NCBI GenBank assembly: GCA_934045905.1
Contig: OW203762.1
Coordinates: 40,959,702 to 41,023,701 of the forward strand
Length of the DNA stretch: 64,000 nt
Reading direction: 5' to 3'
Origin: Leuctra nigra
Lineage: Eukaryota; Arthropoda; Insecta; Plecoptera; Leuctridae
The notes beneath the pieces are model-generated. The model was given only the letters and a program-made list of their open reading frames with translations. It did not search any database and was not told the DNA's origin. Shown one piece after another: positions 13,001 to 25,000 of the stretch. The translations under genes and the position numbers were made by a program. Position 1 is the first letter of the stretch. The number at the start of each line of letters is the position of its first letter.

Positions 13001-16000
13001 AGCGGTGTTTCCTGATATCATCATCAGATAGGTTTTAAAAGGGGTGTAATTTCACTGTTTTCACGGCCCTCTAGCACGCAAATGGCATAACCTATTGTTC
13101 CCAAATTTAGTATATGGAGTGGGGTGGGCCATAGCTCGAAATAAGATATTTCACAACAATGTGAGATTTTCCAATTTTATGATCCAGTAGGCCGAAAATG
13201 CCATGTTGTTGCTTACAGTAAAAGTGGTTGGTCTGCTCCTCAGTTATTAGGCATTTACGGTATGTTGAGTGCGTGTGAGTGTACGGTACGACTTGGCTGG
13301 GTGGAGCGACCGCTCCACTAGATTGATGTGGCAATTGTGATAGAATATTTTATCGAAATGCAATATAAATTAATATTTTAATTTATTCATCAACAATCAT
13401 CAATACCTGAAGAAATTGGGTTGGTAAGGTGATAGTTTTTTATTTGTTTCTTTATTAGGTATGGTCAAATATAGAGAATATTTGGGCTAGTCTGGGGCAA
13501 TACACTTAAAAATAAAACATACCTAATTTATTTCTTGGAATACAATATTTAATTTCCTGATTTGACATTTTTTTTTTTTGTAAATTTGAAAAAGGAATTA
13601 TCGGTAATGAATTTCGATTTCTTATATTAGCGTGATGATAAATAATTTATGTATTACATCGCATGGGAATGCGATAAGATAATCAGGTAAACAAATTTTA
13701 ATTTGAAAGTCTGGTAAGTCTGTAAGTCTATTTTCTCGTTGTCTCTGAGACTCTGAAGCTCTTTGAGCCTGTTTTCACGCAAGGGAATAGTTAAAAGACC
13801 GTACTTGATAATGTGCATGGATGCCCAGGCTTTGACTTGCAAACTCATGTCGAAAGTGCACTATGCTAATTAAAATTGATTCCAAGTAAAATTTTCCACT
13901 CTGTATACCATAGAGAGCTAATCATGTTCTCCCGTCACCCTTCAACCACTCACTCAATGTATTTACCATGTTTCACAGGAAAACCTGCGTCCCGCACAAG
14001 TGTCAAGTATGTGCAACGGGTAAACGCAAGCCTCCGATCCCCCCTCGCCCCACCCAAGCTGTACCCAAATGCGATCCTGCCAAGAACAAACACTCCTACA
14101 TCCAAGAGAACATTGCTATTGCCGAGAAAATGGTGGCGAAGGAACCGAAGAGACTCGTCGCTTACACGCGATATGGACACACTTGCGCCGTCCGACCGAA
14201 CTTCCTTCACGAGGCCGGCTACGCGAAGATGCCGGCTTATTTCGATCAGCCACAGTTTGTCAAGCTGAGACGAAGCCCCCCCGGATGCGGTCAACCTCGG
14301 CCTGGTATTGGATTTGGCACGCAAGTTGGCACCGTGCTTCCGCAAGGTGTCAAATACATATCTACAGGAGATCGTAAACAGATTCTTGCGGGCTTGAAAC
14401 ATAACTGGGTGGAATTGATGCGCGAGTATCAACTCTTGCCGGTTATTGCCGACACTAGGAACGCCCTGACGAACAAGAAGAGGCTGGAGGATGAGTTGAA
14501 ACAACTGGAGAAAGATATTGACAAAATTGAACGGCATCCTCTTCTTTACGTCATGGAGTCTGCATAAAAAGAATAACTATGTGTTCGTTTCACTCATCAA
14601 CACATCGAAAATTATGTAAAGTTTTATTTTATTACCTACTTTTAAAATAAACATATTTTGATTCTTTATTCTGCCACATTGTATTATTTTTCCATTTCAT
14701 GATTGATTTTTAAAATAAACTTCTTGCGCATAATTTCGCTTAACGTCTTGGTTATTAGCGCTGTATTGTTTTCAGGATGACTTCTAAGTGTCACGTGCTC
14801 AACTGTGTGGCTTATTTGCAAGAGGGAGCTAGCTTGATTCGTGGGCAAGAAGTCAATATTTTTAAGGAACAAAACAACAATTTAAAGAATCGTCGTCCTT
14901 TTTCCTTAGATTATTCCGTGACATTTTGGTAAAACAATACATTTTTGTATTTTTTATCGACATAGAAGTACGATCATCAGTGCCTTTATAGCAGCACTCC
15001 TTAGAATTCGAATCCAAGAAGTTTTGTGAAATTCACTAATAGAATGTATGATTTTCTCGTCTATACTTCGTAATAGAAGAACAGTCAGCTCGTAAAAGTT
15101 GATCCAGAAAGACGAGCACGAAACATTTCACACAGAGAGTTGACGTTTTCTCCGTTTTCCATTCCACATACGTTGCCATGTATATTTAACGGCACGCTTC
15201 TTGTTTTATTTTTAGCTTAGACAGTTAGCTTTTGTTTTCACGTGTCTGCGTTGCATTTCTTTTTCCCGCGGCCAATCCGTCATTGTCGCCGAATACTCGT
15301 CCAGCCACGCTGGAATCGTCCCTCAGGAGCATGTGACGTAGAAGACGGGTTCTCACACATGGGACTCGCGACAGCGCTTCACAAGGAATGTATCACCATT
15401 GAAAGATGGACGTTATCGAAATCCCAGGACTCGGTTGATAAATGCCATCTCGCAAACAGGAAGAACCTGACGTCATTTCACAAATCCTATCTCACCAAAC
15501 CGAACTCTGACTCCGCAAATCAAATACATTTTCTTATACGTGTCAAAAGAAATCACGTATATTTTCAAGGAGGAGAGTGTATTTATATCAAGACTTATAT
15601 AGACTATAAATGTGTGTCATCAAAGCTAAAGGAAATTTTCAATCCACATAGGAAATTAGACTTTGACTGGATCTCTCGCGCATGAAATGCGTTTCCTTGA
15701 AATCTGTCAGAAAAATAAAACACGTCTCTTTAAAATGCCCAAAAGAAGAGACGAGAAGTTCTCATTTCTCAATTTCACAAACTGCCAGTGATTTTATGCA
15801 TCTAAAGTTTGTGTTCACCCAAACAATCTAGTACGTGCTCAGATAACTATTTCACAAATTGTATTGTTCGTTTTAATGGGGCTAGAAGTAATGCGAAATT
15901 ATTCATGCTCATGCAGTGAATAGCGCTTGTTTTAGTTGCTTTTACTTGCTCCGTGTAAGCTAAGTAAGCACTGTATGACCGTGTGACTTGGCAAGGTATG

Positions 16001-19000
16001 AAGTTACAATGACGTGTGAACATTGGAACCCTAGGTACTCACAGAAGCAAACAAAATACCGGTTCACTGTAAGCCAACTTCTCTGCGTATAAAGTCAACA
16101 TAACTTACCTTGCAGAGTAAAGATCCCCTTCGTGATTCCGAGCTCGTTCTTGCATATGCAATGATATTGTCCAGCGTCCTCAGCACTGAAGCGAGTCAGA
16201 TTCAGCGTCATCTTGCCCTGATATCGGCCGAGTTCTTGATATCGCATGCGATATTTGTCGCCGGGTTCCAGAAGTCTTCCGTCGGATCTCTCCCAGTATC
16301 TGACCGCTTCGGGATACGCCTGCACGTCGCATTCCAGGACTGCCGTTGAGCCGTTGACGGCGCCCACGATCTGGTTCTGGATGTGAATCATCGGCGGGAC
16401 TGAGGCAATCAAGAAGTGATTGTTAGAGTTTCGTATATCGACTGTCATTAGTAGCTGCCAGTTTGTGTTGTGTTGTGTGTTCTTGCGGCGTGCGAGATTA
16501 AATTTGAACAAAGTGGTTTTGAGGGGCCGAACATCGATATGCAAGGGGTAGGCTTGATGACAAGGAATATTAGCATTTTTATTTTCGTTTTTTTGTTCGT
16601 CAACTTTTAATATTTGTTTTCGTACGTGATCTAAAGTTGTAAATGGAGGTGCCAGGTTTTCTGATCAACCTAAAAATAATGGCTGGAATAAAGAGTAGGG
16701 GGGATTTTTTTATTGAGTTTATTACCTATTTTCCTGCCACTATGTCAGATTCGAGGACTGTTAGAAAAAAATCGTGAAATCGTACTACATTGTTTTATAC
16801 GGAGCTTGCCGTAGCCATTTAAATACTGTGACCATTTACCACTATGTACCATTTAAATAGCCAAATTGCTCGTGATGTGTCATGAATGAATATAGTCCAA
16901 GAATACTGTAATAGTTTCTCGAATATCAAATTATTCATCAGCTCCTGTTTCAGTACGTAAGTAGAGTGTACGTAAACTCCCGCCACCACAGGCGACGATG
17001 AAAACCATTAGAATATGTTTTACCCCGACACCACGTGTTATGTATTGTAAGTAGAATGTATGTAACTCGGACACCGCTGGCGACGATGAATACTAAGTAG
17101 AATGTATGTAACCCCGACACCACGTGTTATGTATTGTAAGTAGAATGTATGTAACTCGGACACAGCTGCCGACGATGAATACTAAATAGAATGTATGTTA
17201 CCCCGACACAACACGCTACAGGTGTTGTAAGTAGAATGTATGTAACTCGGACACCGCTGGCGACGATGAATACTAAGTAGAATGTATGTTACCCCGACAC
17301 AACACGCTACAGGTGTAGTAAGTAGAATGTATGTAACTCGGACACCGCTGGCGACGATGAATACTAAGTAGAATGTATGTAACCCCGAAACAACACACTA
17401 CAGGTGTAGTAAGTAGAATGTATGTTACTCAGACACCGCTGGCGACGATGAATACTAAGTAGAATGTATGTAACCCCGAAACAACACACTACAGGTGTAG
17501 TAAGTAGAATGTATGTTACTCAGACACCGCTGGCGACGATGAATACTAAGTAGAATGTATGTAACCCCGAAACAACACACTACAGGTGTAGTAAGTAGAA
17601 TGTATGTTACTCAGACACCGCTGGCGACGATGAATACTAAGTAGAATGTATGTAACCCCGACACAACACGCTACAGGTGTAGTAAGTAGAATGTATGTAA
17701 CCCCGACACCTAAGTGTAATACTGTATTGTAAGTAGAATGTATGTAAACCCGACGCCACTGGCGGCGAGTAATCCCAAGTAGAATGTATGTTACTCCGAC
17801 ACGCTACAGGTGGAAAGTAAGTAGAATGTATGTAGCCCCGACACAACACATTTTAATGCAAAATAAGTACAATGTATGTAAAGCCACTACATCGCATTTC
17901 AAAGAGCGACAATATTACAATTTGCGAACATGTTTATAACATGCCATGTTGTACGTTCCACTCTATTTCCCATTTTCCCATACGAGTTCAGCTGCATTGA
18001 ACAAAGTTTTTCTCTCTGGATTTGACGGTCCCTGCGGGAGCTGCCGTGAACCACGACAAATAAGTGCGTTCTCTAAGAAATTGTTTTTTTTCTAATCACC
18101 GTAACGGGCAGTACACAAGGGGCGAGATGTATAAATCGTCAATGAATGCTATACGCAGTCAGAACACAAAGGAGTTGATGAAATGGAGGAGGATATAAGA
18201 TCCTCTTCTCGACTCTACTTCTGAATCCCAGCTTTGAGGAGATTAGTCTGAGAGAAAACACCTGTTTTGTGTCGTGAGGGATCAACGGATGATTCTTGAT
18301 TCAAGCGAATTATAATCCATGTATTATGTTTATAAGGAAATGTGAATTAGCTGAAGTTTATTGCAGTCATGCTGCAAAATAAATTAGGTGCTCAGACATG
18401 CAATAAAAATGCATTCATGTGTATGGTTTAAAAATATGAAATAATTAACCAAACGAGAAAATCTGAGATTAGAATCTGTAAAAAAGTTGAACCGAACACT
18501 GATTTTCAACAATCCGTAAACCTTCAAAGTTTTAATTAATGAACTTGAACACAAAATAAACCCAGATCCATTTTTTGTGAGCGATGTTTTTGTGTATAAA
18601 TCCTAGTTTGAGAGTTATGTAGATTGACGTGTAAGCAACGACGTGGCACAACACAAACAAAACACAGAACCTTGTCTATGAACACTTGATACTCACAATG
18701 CACTTCCAGCTTGAAAGTCTGATTGGTTTGCGGCGGGACTCCGTTATCCGCGATGCAGAGATACGAACCCATGTGCTCTCGATTGATTCGCGTGATATTC
18801 AGTGTATGACCTGACACTGACACGGCTACAAAACAAAAGAGAAAGTTACACAACTTATCACAAATTAATAAGACACGTTGAGAGATTACACTGAACGATG
18901 TAGTACTACTTCTAAAATCCAATTTCAAGAAGTTCTTTTACTAAGGTCGAGCGGATTTACCACACAAACCAATACAATTTATAACTTTCCGGCTGCCAAG

Positions 19001-22000
19001 GCGCATGGACCAAACCCCTCAGCTAGGTTTTGTATCTCGAAGAAGTAAATGGCGGATTGTAAATTCACTGTCATTATTCTTGACTTGCATGGCACAACCG
19101 TAGCCAATGGCATTTTGCCAATATCCACTAGATGTCCTTTATCTAATGAAATATGCACAGATCATTGGGGCCAATTTATCTCTGTAGGCGAAAGGTTACT
19201 CAGCTCTAGAGGCAGGTAGGGAGTATTAATGCAAACTCGATTGTCACTTGGAAGCCCCGAGTTCGATCCCTGTGGTCGTGATCGGCTATCCTGACTGATG
19301 CTTGCTTCAAATCAATTGCCAGGAACTGACGTACTCATTCAGGATAGGCGTATATTTTAATGATTACATGATTATCAATATGCAATAAATATTTGAAGTT
19401 TTTTAAACCCCGATTAATTTTTAATTTAAGTCGTATTCAAAAGATTGGACAGATAATTTATCTTATTTTAACTCGAGTTTTCATTAAATTTCGTTTCCCA
19501 ACTTATGTGATGAATCTTTATTATGATAAACGCTTCGGTACCTTACATAATTCTAATAGTTAAGAATTAAACATGATTGATTACAAAATGAAACTTATTG
19601 AAACAAAGGAACGAGCAATTATAAACTGGCAAAATTATCAACAAAAACGAGCTTCAAAAACATCTACGTCATCCCAAGGGTAACTTTATATTAAAGTTCG
19701 TGTGTCTTACTTTTCCAAGCGCCCAGCGGAATCGGCGTGGGGTCCAACTTGCGCCACTCCACATTGGGTAGCGGAGTTCCCGTGGCAGCGCATCGCAGCC
19801 TCACGTTATCTCCTTCTCGCACGGTTATCAGCTGCGGTTGCTGCGGCATCATGGGCACGGAACCTGCACACATCATGTTCACGTACACATTGGGTAGCGG
19901 AGTTCCCGTGGCAGCGCATCGCAGCCTCACGTTATCTCCTTCTCGCACGGTTATCAGCTGCGGTTGCTGCGGCATCATGGGCACGGAACCTGCACACATC
20001 ATGTTCACGTACACATTGGGTAGCGGAGTTCCCGTGGCAGCGCATCGCAGCCTCACGTTATCTCCTTCTCGCACGGTTATCAGCTGCGGTTGCTGCGGCA
20101 TCATGGGCACGGAACCTGCACACATCATGTTCACGTACACATTGGGTAGCGGAGTTCCCGTGGCAGCGCATCGCAGCCTCACGTTATCTCCTTCTCGCAC
20201 GGTTATCAGCTGCGGTTGCTGCGGCATCATGGGCACGGAACCTGCACACATCATGTTCACGTACACATTGGGTAGCGGAGTTCCCGTGGCAGCGCATCGC
20301 AGCCTCACGTTATCTCCTTCTCGCACGGTTATCAGCTGCGGTTGCTGCGGCATCATGGGCACGGAACCTGCACACATCATGTTCACTTACCCAGAGCGTG
20401 ATGTTCGCTGACCAGTTGGCCAGAGCGTGCGTACACAATAGGGATTATCGTCTACATGGGATGACTTTTTATATGAGCTAGCGATCGAAAGCTCTCGTGG
20501 ATGATACTCATCAGCACGTTCTCCTGCTCGTAATTACTGTGCTAGGACCTTTTTTATAAATAAAATGAAATTATTTTGTTTTAGTTACAGAATACAGGCA
20601 GGGGTCTTATTCTGTAATTATGTTTGATCTTTTTTCACTAGATAGCATAACGCCGAAATGAGTTCGTGCCGAAACGAGATAATAATTGAAAATAAGGAAT
20701 AAGTGAAAATTTGGGCATTATTGTTTATAGCAAAAAGTAAATAAGACGAAATAAATATTGTCATTTACTTTTTAATTTTTTAAGGCCCGGTCTTTCAATA
20801 CTCGGTTACATAAGTTAACACTTACTTACTGATCATTCAAAGGAATGATGAAGGGTTGTTGCCATGACAATACAGTCCTAATCAACTGGTTAAAATTTAG
20901 CAGAGTATTGAAAAACTTCTCCTTAATGCACAATGTTTTTTATAGTTTACATAGATAATGACATCATAGATAGAGGTTAAGTGAGTTCAATAAGTTTTAA
21001 ATATTTACTGTTACTTTAGCCTGTGGAGGAAAAGTTAGTTTTGTGTCAAACCTACGCCACCCCCAAGTAACCAAATGGATGGAAGGACCTTGTATTCGGT
21101 TGTTATTGTGTGTGTGTCTCATGGAAGATAACTATGAGAGTAAATGGTACATAAAAGAGGCCCCAGAAGACAATTTCTATGACAGTCAAGTCATATCGAG
21201 TCTGGTCCACAGATGTCATAAAATTCCCGATGGTATAAATCCAATTGATCTTGTCTGTATTGAATGGTTCATATTCTGACGTAAAAACTTGGTGACTTGT
21301 CTAGGGGTGTTGCTTTGGTGAACTGATTTTAAAAAAATCACTGGTTGTTCTACTTTAAAGAGCTTTCTAAATTCGATGAAAGCTTTTGTGGAATTGGTGA
21401 TTAGGAGTATAGCTTTAAAATTCTAACGTCATACCGAAATAAGAATGATGAAAGTACTGAAATAAACAGTTTTGATTTCCTTGAAAGCTTTTCTTTAAAC
21501 ACGCCAAAGTGAACGAAAGTTACTTCCTAAACTGTAAAACAATCTGCATACGAAACGAATTTAATAGTGCTAAGATCTAAGTCAGAACAATATGCATAAT
21601 TAATCAACCGGAGAGAATGTTTCTCAGCTTTCAAGCTTAAGATTTAAGAAAGCGTGAAAACAATATCTGCTTGGAATGTTTCTAAATGCGGATGAAGTCA
21701 TAGAAAATATAGGAGTCTATTTGACTATTATTGGCTCAGTACCACAGTGTGCTAGGAACCTCGGATGTCTAATGTAGAAAATTATATCTCGATTTGGACA
21801 TAATATGTTCACGATTATGGTTTCAAAACTACCCTTCTTTGACAAGTTCCATGTTACTGAATTTATAGTTATGGATAAGGGGTTCGTGGATCATCGGTAC
21901 AAACGCTAAAATATATTTTTCAAGAATATCAACTGGCTATAAAGCAAGTAGAAATGCCAATAAATAATCGGTCTTGTTCTTTTGGTTTAGAAAGACGCTT

Positions 22001-25000
22001 GACGTATATTTATTCGAGCATTTCATATGGCCTGGTAGGTTATGGCGTGCAGAGACATTCTGCTTGCATCTGACAAGAAAACCTCCCGTAAATTCCTCAA
22101 ACTCCGACAGTTTAATGGGTTGCTTTGCTTTGGCTCAGACTATGTTGAATTGCTTTGGATTCGGTAACTGTTAGGATATCTTCCACCGCAGTAATGGGAT
22201 TCGTGTACGAAATACACGCTGCATTACAAACAATTTGTTGACTCCAATCTGCTGATTCGGAATTATGATAAGGGTAATGCTGAAAATTGCTATTGGATTC
22301 TTCTCTTCTTTTATAGTACATAATTCAGTTTCCAAGTGCTGGAAATTTGAATCCGATAATGTGCCATCAATCCTTCCCTGCTGAATACACAGATCATATT
22401 TTCTGTCTCTATCGTTAGTAAATTGTGCTGACCTGCAATCGATGGTGGGATAAGCAGCTCACTGCTCGTCGTCCCGTTTATCTTCACTGTCCAAGCGTTT
22501 ATTCCAGGGATTCCTGGCATCCCGTTTATTCCCGACTTGCCAGGTCGACCTCGAGGACCTGTCATTCCTGTAGGATGAAAATGAAACACATATATCCTGT
22601 TTCTCTTGCCTGTTTAATTCTCAGCCATGCTGTGGTTGACAGGATTAACGTCCCTACTCAAAATACGAACCAGACTTATTTACAGGAGACTCACATATTG
22701 CTTTGTCCTTACTTTACACACAAACTAAGGGATGAGGTAGAAAGATAGGTTTCAAAAATCCATGACTTTTCATTTATATTTCTCTAAAGCTATTGTCTTT
22801 TGATTAAAACCCAGTCAAAGTTACCTATATAAAAACAAAATGTTTAATTATAATGCCTTTTGAACATTTACTGTATGGAACTATAGCAAAATAAGTATAA
22901 CTTTGTATACATATATTGAACGTTCAGTCAGAGAATAAGCTACAAATCCTATTGTGCTGCAATGTTTTTTAATTTGATATTTCCTGGAGAAGCCCGCTAG
23001 GTTTAATTACATTAATAATGCGTGAGGCTTTCAGAGGAATAATGTGTATCGTGGGAAGCTGTGAGGAAAACAGTACTGAGACGTCAACATTTCAGACGAA
23101 TTATTTCGAAGTTGAATAAAGTTTGTAATTAAATAAACTTTTTGAGCTACTCTTGAAACCGTCAAACATCGCCAGACACAATGAAAGAATTCCAACATGC
23201 TAAAGTGTTGATGATGCGCTACTTTCATGAAGATTAATTAACACCATACAGAGAATTAATATTGAGTAGCTATTTTATATATTTATAAAGATCTTTGGTT
23301 GAGAAATATTTTGGAAAGCTGACCCGGCACTTCCACCCGAACTTAGTTATAGACCACCTTTACACGTTTATTTTTTGAATCGTGTGACCTGGTTTCGGTT
23401 TACCGGTTAAGTCCCAAATAATTTAGATTAATTTACAACACAAAGAGAATTAATATTGAGTAGCTATTTTATATATTTATAAAGATCTTTGGTTGAGAAA
23501 TATTTTGGAAAGCTGACCCGGCACTTCCACCCGAACTTAGTTATAGACCAACTTTACACGTTTATTTTTTAAATCGTGTGGCCTGGTTTCGGTTTACCGG
23601 TTAAGTCCCAAATAATTGAGTAGAATGTTACAACAACCGCAGAAATGTAATAAATCCTTGATTATAGGAGGTAAAGTCGGCCATGAGAACAGAATGCCCA
23701 CTTTATGGAAGTCATCTAGTCTGGAGTAAGGCTTACTGGATTAAATTTATTATGTGTTTTTGTTGGGTGTGAATAGGCCATTCCACAGAGGAACATTAAA
23801 GCCATATCTACGATTCTATGCAAGGGTTTTAAATCGTCTGCCAGCAGGGTCGGACGTTTCATCCCGATTAAAGGGGTTACTTCATAATCCATATCCTCAC
23901 AATTTTGCACGTTCCCCTCTGACATTTATTCAGTTAGGATTATTTGAAAATTGAAAACAATCATAATACATGTGAAAGAGATATAATTCTAGTGAATTGT
24001 AACAATTGGGTACTATCTGTGCTGTCCAGCTCTTGTATAAGTATATTATTCACTTGCATACATGCGAGTGTTCCATGTGAATAGCAGAATCCTATCCGTC
24101 CATGGAAAAAGAAGAGATTTGAAATAAGCTGTGAAGCAGGGGAAATATTTCTGTTTAAATCGGTTTATTTTCTGAAGCGAGTGGAGTTGGTCTTTTCCAA
24201 TAATTTGTTTCGTCCATGTTGATGCTGGATCGATACATCAAACTCGATTCGTGATCGCTTAGAATCTAATTATCGTGATGTAATCGGTGCTATGAGAAAA
24301 AGTATCAACACGGAAGTGAAGATTGGAAATATAAAGTTAAATGAAAAAGACGAGATACAAAGAACGCTGAAAATTGCATCTAAACAAAAAAAAATATTAT
24401 AGAAAGGTGCATTCCATCTTGTTCAATAAAGGTGAATGTGCTTCATGGATTTTAAATCCCTCAGATACTTTATACATGTTCACGTCAAAATTCCTTTCTG
24501 AATTAAAAAGTGCATTAGAGTAGAATGTACCTCCATCCTACATTGACGGCAGCGCATTGTTATTTCAGTTAGAGGAAGATACACAGACAATGGTGTCTGA
24601 ATAGACAAGTTCAAAAGAAAATAGTGATATGTAAACCGTGAGAGTATAAAGCAGCTTTGAATTGAAAAATATAGCTTTTTCCTCCCCCCCCCCCTGTTTC
24701 CACCCTTCATCACATTTTACAATTCAACTTCAATCTCCATTTAGATCCAGAACCACTTCAATATACCTACAGCTGCTCTTACCAAGTCATGTCTGTCAAA
24801 CAGAATAAAACAAACAAATAGCTAATGAAATCGAATGAATATTCCTGTTGTAAATAACAAAAATATTCCCAACAAGAGCTTTCATGATTATGTCTCGTTA
24901 AACATATTATATGCTGGTTCGTCTCTCATGTTTAAATATTGACACGACAACCCACGAAATTTTAATTAATTTTTTTGAAACATACATTAATTAAGAGTTA

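Larger units (their letters stand above)
16109..20367 (-). other. Ig-domain exons of the colmedin gene
   Basis: The first Ig domain is split between exon 19863-19711 (first Cys, in VRLRCAATGTPLP) and exon 18825-18697 (second Cys, in YLCIADNGVPP). The second Ig domain is in exon 16399-16109 (Cys in LECDVQAYPE and YHCICKNELG). All three exons begin and end in phase 1, so they are modular and exchangeable. Upstream of 19863 four more copies of the acceptor and exon sequence follow in perfect tandem, with the furthest acceptor at 20367. Confidence 0.9.

Noticed and set aside
15242..15685. 147-codon + strand open frame inside a colmedin intron
   Set aside because: No recognisable domain, no promoter or splice support, and composition like the surrounding intron.
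19702..20481. 259- and 224-codon open frames on the + strand
   Set aside because: These are antisense shadows of the duplicated Ig exon, long only because the 126-bp unit is a multiple of three and lacks stops in several frames.
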